From Agromyces ramosus (GTDB lineage Bacteria; Actinomycetota; Actinomycetes; Actinomycetales; Microbacteriaceae), in contig NZ_SGWY01000002.1 of the NCBI RefSeq assembly GCF_004216665.1, forward strand, positions 1,030,685-1,094,684: a stretch of DNA of 64,000 nt, read 5' to 3'. Position 1 is the first letter of the stretch. Each line of letters starts with the position of its first letter. A program made the translations under genes and the position numbers. Below the pieces are notes generated by a model. The model was given only the letters and a program-made list of their open reading frames with translations. It was not told the DNA's origin and searched no databases. Below, in pieces: positions 1 through 10,000 of the stretch.

Positions 1-1303
1 GGTCGCAGAGCGATTCGTATCGCGTGGCGAGGGTCTCCTCGTCGATGTGCTCGGAGCCCCCGAGGCACTCGGTCACGTCGTCGCCGGTGAGCTCGACGTG
101 GATGCCGCCGGGGTACGTGCCCGCGGCCCGGTGCGCCTCGAAGAACCCGCGCACCTCGTCGACCACGTCGTCGAAGCGCCGGGTCTTGTAGCCGTTCGGC
201 GTCGTGTACCCGTTGCCGTGCATGGGATCGGTGACCCAGAGCGGATTCGCATCACTGCGCTTGATGGCCTCGAGCAGCGGCGGCAGCGCCTCGCGGATCC
301 TGCCCGCGCCCATGCGCGTGATGAACGTGAGGCGGCCCGGCTCGCGGTTCGGATCGAGCTTCTCGACGAGCTCGAGCATGGTCTCGGGCGTCGTCGACGG
401 GCCGAGCTTCACGCCGATCGGGTTGCGCACCCGCGAGAGGAAGTCGACGTGCGCGCCGTCGAGGTCGCGCGTGCGCTCGCCGATCCAGATGAAGTGCGAC
501 GACGTGTCGTATGGCGTGCCGGTGCGCGAGTCGATCCGCGTCATCGGCCGCTCGTAGTCCATGAGGAGGCCCTCGTGGCCGGTGTAGAACTCGGTGTGCT
601 TGAGCGCCTCGAAGTCGGCGCCGCACGCCTCCATGAACTTGATGGCGCGGTCGATCTCACGGGCGAGGGACTCGTAGCGCGCGTTCGCCGGATTCACCGA
701 GAAGCCCTGGTTCCACGAGTGCACCTGGCGGAGGTCGGCGAACCCGCCCTGGGTGAACGCGCGGATCAGGTTCAGCGTGGAGGCGGCCATGTGGTAGCCG
801 CGCACGAGACGCGCCGGGTCGGCCGCGCGCGACTCCGCCGTGAAGTCGTAGCCGTTCACGATGTCGCCCCGGTAGGCGGGTAGCGTGACGTCGCCGCGGG
901 TCTCGGTGTCGCTCGAGCGGGGCTTTGCGAACTGGCCCGCCATCCGGCCCATCTTCACGACGGGCATCGACGCGCCGTACGTGAGCACGACCGCCATCTG
1001 GAGCACCGTCTTCACGCGATTGCGGATCTGGTCGGCCGTCGCGCCCGCGAAGGTCTCGGCGCAGTCGCCGCCCTGCAGCAGGAACGCCTCGCCGCGCGAG
1101 GCCGCCGCGAGTCGCGTGCGCAGCATGTCGACCTCGCCGGCGAACACGAGCGGCGGCAGCGTCGCGAGCTCGGCGGATGCCGCGTGCGCGGCGTCGGGGT
1201 CGGGCCACTGGGGCTGCTGCTTGATCGGCAGCGTGCGCCAATAGTCGAGGCCGTCGATCACGGAGGGATCTGCGTTGACGACGGGCTCGACGAGCTGTAC
1301 CAC
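1..1303 (-). CDS. aroG: Class II 3-deoxy-7-phosphoheptulonate synthase, 3' end outside the window
   Basis: Condenses phosphoenolpyruvate and erythrose-4-phosphate in the first step of the shikimate pathway. The reverse strand reads openly from a GTG at 1303 to the window edge (434 codons). It contains the class II hallmarks LLQGGDCAET, VVKMGRMAGQFAKPRS, HTEFYTGHEGLLMDYE and WVTDPMHGN. The family is about 450-460 residues, so only a short C-terminal stretch is missing. An AGGA ribosome binding site about 8 nt upstream supports the GTG start. No regulatory domain is fused to it. The identification is secure; isozyme number cannot be told from one window. Confidence 0.96.
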   Translation of the reverse strand, partial: MVQLVEPVVNADPSVIDGLDYWRTLPIKQQPQWPDPDAAHAASAELATLPPLVFAGEVDMLRTRLAAASRGEAFLLQGGDCAETFAGATADQIRNRVKTVLQMAVVLTYGASMPVVKMGRMAGQFAKPRSSDTETRGDVTLPAYRGDIVNGYDFTAESRAADPARLVRGYHMAASTLNLIRAFTQGGFADLRQVHSWNQGFSVNPANARYESLAREIDRAIKFMEACGADFEALKHTEFYTGHEGLLMDYERPMTRIDSRTGTPYDTSSHFIWIGERTRDLDGAHVDFLSRVRNPIGVKLGPSTTPETMLELVEKLDPNREPGRLTFITRMGAGRIREALPPLLEAIKRSDANPLWVTDPMHGNGYTTPNGYKTRRFDDVVDEVRGFFEAHRAAGTYPGGIHVELTGDDVTECLGGSEHIDEETLATRYESLCD

Positions 1304-1383
1304 GGGAGTGTCCTGAGAGTTCGGGCGCTGGGCGCCGGGAATGGGAACGCGGCGCCGCACGTCGCGCCGCCGCTGTTTCGAGC

Positions 1384-2073
1384 CTACCCCGAAGGCGTGG
1401 CGCGTTGCTCCCGCACGGAGCTCGCGTAGACGTCGACGTACGGCTGGCCGCTCAGTGCGCGGAGTTCGTAGACGAGCTCGTCGGTCACGGAGCGCAACAC
1501 GAACCGGTCGCCCTCGAGTCCCTGGAAACGCGTGAAGTCGAGCGGCTCGCCGATGATGATACCGATGCGGCGCACCTTCGGCAGCCTGGTGCCGATCGGC
1601 ATGACCTTCTCCGTGCCGATCATCGCGACCGGCAGCACGGGGACGCCCGCCTCGAGCACCATGCGGGCGACGCCCGTGCGACCCCGGTACAGCCGGGCGT
1701 CGGGGCTGCGCGTGCCCTCGGGGTAGATGCCGAGGATGCCGCCCTCGCCGAGCACCCGCAGGCCGGTCTCGAGGGAGGCCTCCGACGCCTTGCCGCCCGA
1801 GCGGTCGATGGGCAGCTGGCCCGCGGCCTGGAAGAAGACGCGCGTCGCCCAGCCCTTCAGGCCCTTGCCCGTGAAGTACTCGCTCTTCGCGAGGAAGACC
1901 ACCGGGCGATCGACGACGAGCGGCAGGAAGATCGAGTCGATGAACGAGAGGTGGTTCGAGGCGAGCACGACCGCGCCATCCCTGGGCACGTGCTCCAGCC
2001 CGACGACCCAGGGGCGGAAGATCGCGAGGAGGATCGGACCGATGACGATGTGCTTCATGATCCAGTAGAACAT
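1384..2073 (-). CDS. Lysophospholipid (1-acylglycerol-3-phosphate) acyltransferase, PlsC family
   Basis: A 229-residue membrane-associated acyltransferase that probably acylates lysophosphatidic acid in phospholipid synthesis. The catalytic HX4D box is seen as NHLSFIDS near residue 42 and the glycerophosphate-binding box as YPEGTRSPD near residue 120. A hydrophobic N-terminus (residues 5-25) would anchor it. The start ATG has a GGGGAGGGG ribosome binding site. It lies just downstream of the glucokinase gene on the same strand (53 nt), so they may be cotranscribed. A second, only distantly similar PlsC protein lies at 32488-33264. Acyl chain and acceptor preference cannot be read from the sequence. 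Confidence 0.9.
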   Translation of the reverse strand: MFYWIMKHIVIGPILLAIFRPWVVGLEHVPRDGAVVLASNHLSFIDSIFLPLVVDRPVVFLAKSEYFTGKGLKGWATRVFFQAAGQLPIDRSGGKASEASLETGLRVLGEGGILGIYPEGTRSPDARLYRGRTGVARMVLEAGVPVLPVAMIGTEKVMPIGTRLPKVRRIGIIIGEPLDFTRFQGLEGDRFVLRSVTDELVYELRALSGQPYVDVYASSVREQRATPSG

Positions 2074-2126
2074 CGGCGTACTCCCCTCCCCGGGCGAACG
2101 AACGATTCAGCCTAGCGCCGAGCGCG

Positions 2127-3074
2127 TCAGGCGTGGTCCTCGACCCAGACGCGCGCCAGGTCGGCAGCCCCGACGACGCCGGCGTCGTTCACGAGCTCGG
2201 CGATCACGAAGTCGGGCTCGGGGTGATAGCCCCGCGCCGGCAGGTGCTCGAGGTACGCCTCGCGGATGGGGCCGAGCAGCAGCTCGCCCGCGACCGCGAC
2301 GCCGCCGCCGAACACGAACCGCTGCGGGTCGAGCACGGCCGACAGCGATGCGGAGGCCTGGCCGAGCCAGTGGCCGAGCTGGCGCACGGCTGCGACGGCA
2401 CCCGGGTCCTCCTCCTCGATGAGCGCGCCGACGAGGCGGCCGTCGAGGGCGGCGTGCTCCTCGCGCACGCGTGCGAGCGACTGCCCGATGCCGCCGGCAT
2501 CCGCGATCTCGTTCGCCATGCGCAGGAGCGCCCGACCCGAGCCGTATTGCTCGAGGCATCCGTGCTGCCCGCACCCGCAGGCGATGCCGCCCGGAACGAG
2601 GCGCATGTGGCCGAGCTCCGCGCCCGCCCCGAAGCCGCCGCGGAAGAGCCGGTCGCCCGCGACGATCGCGCCGCCGACACCGGTGCCGATCGTGAGCATC
2701 ACCATGTCGCTGACGAGGCGGCCGGCGCCGAACCGGAACTCCGCCCAGCCCGCGGCGTTCGCGTCGTTGTCGACGACCACCGACGTGCCGACGCGGGCCT
2801 CGAGCTTCTCGCGGAACGGCTCGTTGCGCCAGTGGATGTTCGGCGCGTAGTACACCGTGGACTGGGCCGCGTCGATGAACCCGGCTGCGGCCACGCCCAC
2901 GGCGGCCGTCGGGCCGTTCGCGGAGAGCGACTCGATCATCGCGACGACGGCGTCCTCGAGGAGCTGCGGATCGCCCGGGGTGGCGACGCGCTCGCTCCGG
3001 ATGATGGCGCCGAACTCGTCGACCACCGCCCCGGCGATCTTCGTCCCGCCGATGTCGATACCGATCGCGTGCAC
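2127..3074 (-). CDS. glk: ROK-family glucokinase
   Basis: A 315-residue ATP (or polyphosphate)-dependent sugar kinase of the ROK family, most likely phosphorylating glucose for glycolysis. The N-terminal phosphate-binding loop reads GIDIGGTKIAGAVVD. The ROK zinc site CGCGQHGCLE lies near residue 160, preceded by ELGHMRLVPGG. No N-terminal winged helix is present, which separates it from the ROK repressors. It is divergent from the acyl-CoA ligase gene. It ends 53 nt before the acyltransferase gene on the same strand. Glucokinase is the usual job of this subgroup in actinobacteria, but other hexoses cannot be excluded. Confidence 0.9.
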   Translation of the reverse strand: MHAIGIDIGGTKIAGAVVDEFGAIIRSERVATPGDPQLLEDAVVAMIESLSANGPTAAVGVAAAGFIDAAQSTVYYAPNIHWRNEPFREKLEARVGTSVVVDNDANAAGWAEFRFGAGRLVSDMVMLTIGTGVGGAIVAGDRLFRGGFGAGAELGHMRLVPGGIACGCGQHGCLEQYGSGRALLRMANEIADAGGIGQSLARVREEHAALDGRLVGALIEEEDPGAVAAVRQLGHWLGQASASLSAVLDPQRFVFGGGVAVAGELLLGPIREAYLEHLPARGYHPEPDFVIAELVNDAGVVGAADLARVWVEDHA

Positions 3075-3143
3075 CAGGAAGCCGCCTTTCGAAGGGGGTG
3101 AGGCCGAATGATCCCGGGGCCTCGAGGCCGCACGAGCAACGAC

Positions 3144-3149
3144 TAGAGT
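3144..3149 (+). promoter_or_regulatory. Probable -10 hexamer TAGAGT of the acyl-CoA ligase gene
   Basis: TAGAGT fits the actinobacterial TANNNT consensus and lies about 70 nt upstream of the GTG start at 3221, leaving an ordinary leader. No convincing -35 is visible. Inference from consensus only. Confidence 0.4.
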
Positions 3150-3220
3150 GTAATCGACCCCAATGCCGAGGTTCGCGCGCTCTGCGCTGCGCAGCCTCCC
3201 CCGGTGCCGAAGGAGCTACC

Positions 3221-5050
3221 GTGATCCAATTCGATGCCCCCGCCGTCGTTCCGGCCGATCCCGAGGCGAACGCGACCGACCTCCTCGTCGACCGAGTCGC
3301 CGCGACGCCGGACTCGGTGCTGTTCTCCCTGCCCACCGCCGACGGCGGCTGGTCGCCGGTCACGACCCGCGAGTTCTACGACCAGGTCATCGCCCTTGCG
3401 AAGGGCCTCGTCGCCGCCGGCATCGAGCCCGGCGACAAGATCGGCCTCATGTGCAAGACGCGCTACGAGTGGACGCTGATCGACTTCGCCACCTGGTTCG
3501 CCGGTGCGGTGCTGGTGCCGATCTACGAGACCAGCTCCCCCGCGCAGGTGAAGTGGAACCTCGCCGACTCGGGCGCCATCGCCGTCATCCTCGAGACGCC
3601 CGACCACTTCGCCCGGTTCGACGAGGTGCACCCCGAGCTCCCGGCGATCCGCAACACCTGGCAGATCGACCTCGGCGACCTCGACAAGCTCGCGTCGTCG
3701 GGCACGGGAGTCTCCGACGATGAGATCGAGCGGCGGCGCAACCTCGCCGTCGGCTCCGACATCGCGACCCTGATCTACACGTCGGGATCGACCGGCAGGC
3801 CCAAGGGCTGCGTGCTCACGCACTCGAACTTCGTCGAGCTCTGCCGCAACTCGGCCGTGGCGCTCAAGGAGGTCGTGTCCGAGCCCGGCGCATCGACCCT
3901 GCTCTTCATCACGACCGCGCACATCTTCGCGCGGTTCATCGCCGTGCTGGCAGTGCACGCCGGCGTGCGCGTCGGCCACCAGCCCGACACGAAGCAGCTC
4001 CTCCCCTCGCTCGGCAGCTTCAAGCCGACCTTCCTCCTCGCCGTGCCGCGCGTCTTCGAGAAGGTCTACAACGTGTCGGAGCAGAAGGCGGAGGGGGGCG
4101 GCAAGGGCAAGATCTTCCGAGCTGCGGCCGACACCGCCGTCGCGTACTCGACCGCCAAGGAGGCCGGCAAGGTCCCGTTCGGCCTCAAGGTCAAGTTCAC
4201 CCTCTTCGACCGGCTCGTCTACGGCAAGCTCCGGCACGCGATGGGCGGCAACGTGAAGTACGCCGTCTCGGGCTCCGCACCGCTCGGCCCGCGCCTCGGC
4301 CACTTCTACCACGCGCTCGGCATCACGATCCTCGAGGGCTACGGCCTCACCGAGACCACGGCGCCCGCCACGGTGAACCTCGCGACGAAGTCCAAGATCG
4401 GCTCGGTCGGGCCGGCGCTGCCCGGCGTGTCCGTGCGCATCGCCGACGACGGCGAGATCGAGGTCAAGGGCATCAACGTCTTCAAGGAGTACTGGAAGAA
4501 CCCCGAGGCGACGGCCGACACCTTCGACGGCGACTGGTTCAAGACCGGCGACCTCGGCTCGTTCGACAGCGACGGCTTCCTCTCGATCACCGGCCGCAAG
4601 AAGGAGATCATCGTCACGGCCGGCGGCAAGAACGTCGCGCCCGCCGCGCTCGAGGACCCGATCCGCGCGAACCCGCTCATCGGCCAGGTGGTCGTGGTCG
4701 GCGACAAGAAGCCGTTCATCTCGGCGCTCATCACGCTCGACCCCGAGATGCTCCCGGTCTGGCTCAACAACAACCACGAGGACGCGGGCATGAGCGTCGA
4801 GGAGGCCACCACGAACGCGGCGGTGCTCGCCGAGGTGCAGCGCGCGATCGACGCGGCGAACGAGAACGTGTCGCGAGCCGAGTCGATCCGCAAGTTCACG
4901 ATCCTCCCGTCGGAGCTCACCGAGGCGAGCGGGCACCTCACGCCGAAGCTCAGCATCAAGCGCAACGTCATCCTCGAGGACTTCTCCGGTCAGATCGAGG
5001 CGATGTACTCGGGAGCCCCGGCCACCGAGGGCCACTCGATCGTGCACTGA
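3221..5050 (+). CDS. Long-chain fatty-acid-CoA ligase (AMP-forming, FadD15-like)
   Basis: A 609-residue adenylate-forming enzyme that activates long-chain fatty acids to acyl-CoA through an acyl-AMP. The AMP-binding P-loop LIYTSGSTGRPKGC lies at about residues 184-197, the core motif ILEGYGLTETTAP near 370 and the hinge region WFKTGDLGSFDSDGFLSITGRKKEII near 440-465. The frame is open further upstream to 3098, but GTG 3221 is preferred because AAGGAG ends 5 nt before it and similarity begins there. A strong terminator follows directly. Length and motifs match the FadD15/Lcl group. Chain-length preference is not visible. Confidence 0.93.
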   Translation: MIQFDAPAVVPADPEANATDLLVDRVAATPDSVLFSLPTADGGWSPVTTREFYDQVIALAKGLVAAGIEPGDKIGLMCKTRYEWTLIDFATWFAGAVLVPIYETSSPAQVKWNLADSGAIAVILETPDHFARFDEVHPELPAIRNTWQIDLGDLDKLASSGTGVSDDEIERRRNLAVGSDIATLIYTSGSTGRPKGCVLTHSNFVELCRNSAVALKEVVSEPGASTLLFITTAHIFARFIAVLAVHAGVRVGHQPDTKQLLPSLGSFKPTFLLAVPRVFEKVYNVSEQKAEGGGKGKIFRAAADTAVAYSTAKEAGKVPFGLKVKFTLFDRLVYGKLRHAMGGNVKYAVSGSAPLGPRLGHFYHALGITILEGYGLTETTAPATVNLATKSKIGSVGPALPGVSVRIADDGEIEVKGINVFKEYWKNPEATADTFDGDWFKTGDLGSFDSDGFLSITGRKKEIIVTAGGKNVAPAALEDPIRANPLIGQVVVVGDKKPFISALITLDPEMLPVWLNNNHEDAGMSVEEATTNAAVLAEVQRAIDAANENVSRAESIRKFTILPSELTEASGHLTPKLSIKRNVILEDFSGQIEAMYSGAPATEGHSIVH

Positions 5051-5057
5051 TCGTTCT

Positions 5058-5100
5058 CACGACGAAGGGCCCCGCGGCATCCGCGGGGCCCTTCGTCGTG
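5058..5100. terminator. Strong hairpin terminator with the CGGCATCC word at its loop
   Basis: A perfect 20-bp stem (CACGACGAAGGGCCCCGCGG and its complement) encloses a 3-nt loop, 7 nt after the stop of the acyl-CoA ligase. It separates that gene from the convergent deformylase gene and may act in both directions. The tip reads GCGGCATCCGC, the word that is over-represented throughout the window. There is no U-tract, as is common in high-GC actinobacteria. Confidence 0.85.
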
Positions 5101-5128
5101 GACCGCCGTGCGCCGGAGCCGTGCGCGG

Positions 5129-5620
5129 TCAGAACCAGTCCGACTCGCGAACCTCCTTCATCGCCGCACGGCGCTCCGCCTTCTCGAGCCGATCGAGGTA
5201 GAGGATGCCGTCGAGGTGGTCGGTCTCGTGCTGCAGCGCCTGCGCCATGAGTCCGGTGCCGGAGAGCTCGACCTCGTTGCCGTCGAGGTCGATGCCGCGA
5301 ACCCGGGCGAACGGATGCCGCGGCGTCTTGTGCCAGAGGCCGGGGACCGAGAGGCACCCCTCGTCGATGAGCTCCGCCTCGCCCGAGACCTCGACGATCA
5401 CGGGATTCAGGATGTACCCGACCTCACCGTCGACGTTGTAGCTGAATGCGCGCAGGTTGACGCCGATCTGCGACGCCGCCACGCCCGCGCGGCCGGGGAG
5501 CCTCACGCTGTCGATGAGGTCGGCGACGAGCGCGCGCACCCCATCGTCGATCTGTTCGACGGGGGTGGAGACGGTCTTCAGGACGGGGTCGCCGAACAGG
5601 CGAATGGGACGTTCCGGCAA
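5129..5620 (-). CDS. def: Peptide deformylase
   Basis: Removes the formyl group from the N-terminal methionine of new proteins. All three metal-site motifs are present in the 163-residue product: GVAASQ (46-51), EGCLS (87-91, metal ligand Cys89) and HETDH (131-135). The start is a TTG at 5620 with GGAG about 6 nt upstream; no ATG or GTG lies in a better position. It follows the MinD/ParA-like gene by 11 nt on the same strand and is probably cotranscribed with it and with pyruvate carboxylase. The identification is secure. Confidence 0.95.
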   Translation of the reverse strand: MPERPIRLFGDPVLKTVSTPVEQIDDGVRALVADLIDSVRLPGRAGVAASQIGVNLRAFSYNVDGEVGYILNPVIVEVSGEAELIDEGCLSVPGLWHKTPRHPFARVRGIDLDGNEVELSGTGLMAQALQHETDHLDGILYLDRLEKAERRAAMKEVRESDWF

Positions 5621-5631
5621 TTGCGCTCCGA

Positions 5632-7020
5632 TCAGTGCCCGCGGTCCACGGGCAGGCCTTCCACCACGAGGGCCGCGAGTTCGCGCGCCGCGTGCTGCGT
5701 CACGGGACGCAGTTCATCCCAGTGGACGACGGATCCGGCCGCGAGCTGCGGGTCGTACGGGATCCGCACGATCTCGCGCACGCGCGACTGGAAGTGGGCT
5801 TCGATCTCGTCGACCTTGACGAGGTGCGTGCCCTGCGTCGCCAGGTTAATCGCCACGACCGCATTGCGCACGAGCTCGCCGTAGCCGTTGGCCTCGAGCC
5901 AGGTGAGGGTCTCGGAGGCGAGTCGCGCCTCGTCGACGCTGCCGCCCGACACGACGACGATCGAGTCGGCGCGCTGCAGCGTCGCCCGCATCACCGAGTG
6001 CACGATGCCGGTGCCGCAGTCGGTGAGCACCAGCGAGTAGTACCGGGCGGCCAGTCCGGCGACGACGTTGTAGTCGTTGTCGTCGAACGCCTCGGAGAGG
6101 GTCGGGTCGGTGTCGGACGCCAGGATGTCGAGTCGCGTCTCGTCGCGCGAGACGAAGCCCGAGAAGTCGGTGTAGCCGCCGATCGACGACGCCTTCGTCA
6201 CGACGTCGCGCACCGTCTCGCGGGTCTGCCGGTCGACGCGCTCGGCCAGTGTGCCGCGGTCGGGATTCGCGTCGATCGCGATGATCCGATCGTCGCGAGC
6301 GTCGGCCAGTGCCATGCCGAGGAGCGCGGTGATCGTCGTCTTGCCGACGCCGCCCTTGCGGGTGAGCACGGGAACGAACCGCGCGCCGCCCTCGAAGCGC
6401 CGCTGGATGCGACCGCTGAGTTCCTTGTGGGCGCGGACCTTGGCGGAGTCGCCCAGGTTGACCAGGTGCAGTGAGGCCTCGTAGAGGAACCGGTTGAACC
6501 CGCCGTGCGGTGCCGGACGGGTCGTGCGGTTGAGGTCGATGAGTCGGTCGGCGGTCAGCGACTCCGACGTCTCGGGCACCTCGGCCGGGGCGAGCCCGTC
6601 GTTCGGCACGTCGACCACCGCGACGTGGCTGCCGGTGTCGGTGCTCACCCGCTCACGGCGGAGCCTCGACGCGTCGGACGCGAGGATGGCGCTGTACGGC
6701 GACGGGTCCCGACGGTAGGAGCTGCGGTAGCTGCCTGCGAGTGCCGGGGTGACGACCTCCACCGACGTCGTCGAGGCGCCGCCCCCGACGACCGATCCGG
6801 GGTTGACGGCGACGTCGTCGATCGCGACCGCGACCTCGTCCTCGGGCATCTCGGGCCTCGGCGCGGGTGGGAGGTCGACGCGGATGTTCAGGCTGTCGGG
6901 GACCGCTTCCGCAGCGTGCGCACCGGTCGACGGTGCGAGCTCGGCGCGATCGGCCGACGTCGAGTGCCCACCGGCAGCCCGGCGCCTCGTCATCTCTTCG
7001 TCGCCCATGTCGTCAGCCAC
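5632..7020 (-). CDS. MinD/ParA-like ATPase with a long N-terminal extension
   Basis: A 462-residue P-loop ATPase of the ParA/MinD superfamily. The deviant Walker A is KGGVGKTTI near residue 230, followed by [22 protein letters not shown]. The first roughly 190 residues are low in hydrophobicity and rich in Ala, Pro, Thr and charges, and are probably disordered. This architecture resembles MinD-like proteins of actinobacteria linked to secretion or cell-pole functions, but no ParB or secretion genes are nearby, so its cargo is unknown. The start is GTG 7020 with GAGGAGG 7 nt upstream. It lies 37 nt after pyruvate carboxylase and 11 nt before def. Confidence 0.85.
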   Translation of the reverse strand: MADDMGDEEMTRRRAAGGHSTSADRAELAPSTGAHAAEAVPDSLNIRVDLPPAPRPEMPEDEVAVAIDDVAVNPGSVVGGGASTTSVEVVTPALAGSYRSSYRRDPSPYSAILASDASRLRRERVSTDTGSHVAVVDVPNDGLAPAEVPETSESLTADRLIDLNRTTRPAPHGGFNRFLYEASLHLVNLGDSAKVRAHKELSGRIQRRFEGGARFVPVLTRKGGVGKTTITALLGMALADARDDRIIAIDANPDRGTLAERVDRQTRETVRDVVTKASSIGGYTDFSGFVSRDETRLDILASDTDPTLSEAFDDNDYNVVAGLAARYYSLVLTDCGTGIVHSVMRATLQRADSIVVVSGGSVDEARLASETLTWLEANGYGELVRNAVVAINLATQGTHLVKVDEIEAHFQSRVREIVRIPYDPQLAAGSVVHWDELRPVTQHAARELAALVVEGLPVDRGH

Positions 7021-7057
7021 CGATACCCCTCCTCATCAGTGCGAACACATGGACAGC

Positions 7058-10000
7058 CTAGCGCGGGCGCACGACGACGAGCAGATCGCCGGCTTCCACC
7101 TGCTGGGTCTTCGGGATCGCCACCCGCTCCACCACCCCCGCGATGGGCGACGTGATGGCGGCCTCCATCTTCATCGCCTCGATCGAGGCGACGCTCTGGC
7201 CGGCCGCGATCTCGGCCCCCGCCTCGACCTGGAGGGTGACCACGCCGGAGAACGGCGCGGCGATGTGCCCGGGCTGCGAGGCATCCGCCTTCTCGGCAGC
7301 ACGCGACTCGACGACGATGCTGCGATCGCGCACGAACACGGGTCGCAGCTGGCCGTTGAGGATCGTCATGACGGTGCGCATGCCCTTGTCATCGGCCTCG
7401 CCGATCGCCTCGAGCCCCGCGTACAGCCGGACGCCCTTGGCGATCTCGACGACGTGCTCGGAGCCCTGGCGCAGGCCGTAGAGGTAGTCCGTCGTGTCCA
7501 CCACCGACAGGTCGCCGAAGAGCTCGCGGATCTGCTCGAACTGGCGGGTCGGCGCGGGGAACAGCAGCGCGTTCAGCATCGCGCGACGGGTGGTCGCGTC
7601 GGCCTCGAGGGCGGCGCGCTGCTCGTCGGTCAGCTCGGTGACGCCGATCCGCACGTCCTTGCCGGCGAGCACCTTTGTGCGGAACGGCTCGGGCCAGCCG
7701 CCCGGCAGGTCGCCGAGCTCGCCCGCCATGAATCCGATCACCGAGTCGGGCACGTCGTACTTCTCGGGATTGGCCGCGAAGTCGGCCGGATCCGCCTTGA
7801 CCGCGGCGAGGTGCAGCGCGAGGTCGCCGACCACCTTCGACGACGGCGTCACCTTCGGCACTCGGCCGAGGATCTGGTTCGCGGCCGCGTACATGTCCTC
7901 GATGAGCTCGAAATCGTCGGCCAGGCCCAGCGCGATCGCCTGCTGGCGCAGGTTCGAGAGCTGACCGCCGGGGATCTCGTGGTGGTACACGCGGCCGGTG
8001 GGACCGGGCAGTCCCGACTCGAACGGCTTGTAGATGCGGCGCACGGCCTCCCAGTACGGCTCGAGGTCGGCCACGGCCTGCAGCGAGATCCCGGTGTCGC
8101 GATCCGTGTGCGCGAGTGCCGCGACGAGCGACGACGCCGACGGCTGGCTCGTGGTTCCGGCCATCGGTGCGCTGGCCACGTCGACCGCGTCGACGCCGGC
8201 GCGGCTCGCGGCGAGCAGCGTCGCGAGCTGTCCGCCCGCCGTGTCGTGGGTGTGCAGGTGCACGGGCAGGTCGAAGCGCTCGCGGAGCGCGGACACGAGC
8301 CGCTCGGCTGCCGCCGGCCGCAGCAGTCCGGCCATGTCCTTGATCGCGATGATGTGGGCGCCGGCCGCGACGATCTCGTCGGCGAGGCCGAGGTAGTAGT
8401 CGAGCGTGTAGAGGTCCTCGGCGGGGTCGAGCAGGTCGCCCGTGTAGCAGAGGGCCACCTCGGCCACGGCGTGCCCGGTGGCGAGCACGGCGTCGATCGC
8501 GGGGCGCATCTGGTCGACGTCGTTGAGCGCGTCGAAGATGCGGAAGATGTCGACGCCGGTGGCCGCCGCCTCGCGGATGAAGGCGTCGGTGACCTCGGTC
8601 GGGTACGGCGTGTAGCCGACCGTGTTGCGGCCGCGCAGGAGCATCTGGATGTTCACGTTGGGCAGGACCTCGCGGAGCGCGGCGAGCCGCTCCCACGGAT
8701 CCTCGCCCAGGAACCGGAGCGCGACATCGTAGGTCGCGCCGCCCCAGGCCTCGACGGAGAGCAACTCAGGCGTCATCCGGGCGACGTACGGCGCCACCGC
8801 GACGAGGTCCTTGGTGCGCACGCGGGTCGCGAGCAGCGACTGGTGGGCGTCGCGGAAGGTGGTCTCGGTGACGGCGAGGGGGGTCTGCTCGCGGAGGGCG
8901 GCGGCGAATCCGACCGGTCCGAGCTCGAGCAGGCGCTGTCGCGATCCGGCAGGCGCAGGCGCCGACAGGTCGATGGGGGGCAGCTTGTCCGCCGGGCTCA
9001 CGGACGTGGGCGCCGGTCCGTTCGGCTGGTTGACCGTGACATCCGCGAGCCAGTTGAGGATCTTGGTTCCGCGGTCCTTCGAGACGCGTCCGCGCACCAG
9101 CTGCGGACGCTCGTCGATGAACGAGGTGCTGAGGTCTCCGGCGACGAACGCCGGGTCCTCCAGCACCGCCTGCAGGAACGAGATGTTCGTGGAGACCCCG
9201 CGGATGCGGAACTCGGCGAGGGCGCGCTTCGCGCGGGCGACCGCAGCGGGGTAGTCGCGCCCTCGGCAGGTGAGCTTCGCGAGCATCGAGTCGAAGTGAG
9301 GGCTGATCTGCGCGCCCGGGTTGACGGTGCCGCCGTCGAGGCGGATGCCCGCGCCGCCGGGCGAGCGGTACGTCGTGATCTTGCCGGTGTCGGGACGGAA
9401 CCCGGCGGTGGGGTCCTCGGTGGTGATGCGGCACTGGAGTGCGGCGCCGCGCAGCCGGATGGCGTCCTGCTCGAGGCCGAGCTGCGCGAGGGTCTCCCCC
9501 GCCGCGATGCGGATCTGCGAGACCACGAGGTCGACGTCCGTGACCTCCTCCGTGACGGTGTGCTCGACCTGGATGCGCGGGTTCATCTCGATAAACACGT
9601 GCTGGCCGGCGCGCTCGCCGGCCGTGTCGAGCAGGAACTCGACGGTGCCGGCGTTGACGTAGCCGATCGACTTCGCGAACGCGATGGCGTCGCGGTACAG
9701 CGACCGGCGCACGTCGTCGGAGAGGTTCGGCGCCGGCGCGATCTCGATGACCTTCTGGTGGCGACGCTGCACCGAGCAGTCGCGTTCGAAGAGGTGCACC
9801 GTCTCGCCCGTGGCATCCGCCAGCACCTGCACCTCGATGTGGCGGGGGCGCAGCACCGCCTGCTCGAGGAACATGGTCGGGTCGCCGAAGGCGCTGTCGG
9901 CCTCGCGCATCGCCTCCTCGAGGGCGCCCCGGAGGTCGTCCTTCGAGGCGACGCGCCGCATTCCGCGGCCGCCGCCGCCCGCCACGGCCTTCGCGAAGAT

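Noticed and set aside
3143..5047. 634-codon minus-strand frame opposite the acyl-CoA ligase
   Set aside because: Low-complexity Arg/Glu/Val sequence; it is the mirror of the real gene's codon bias.
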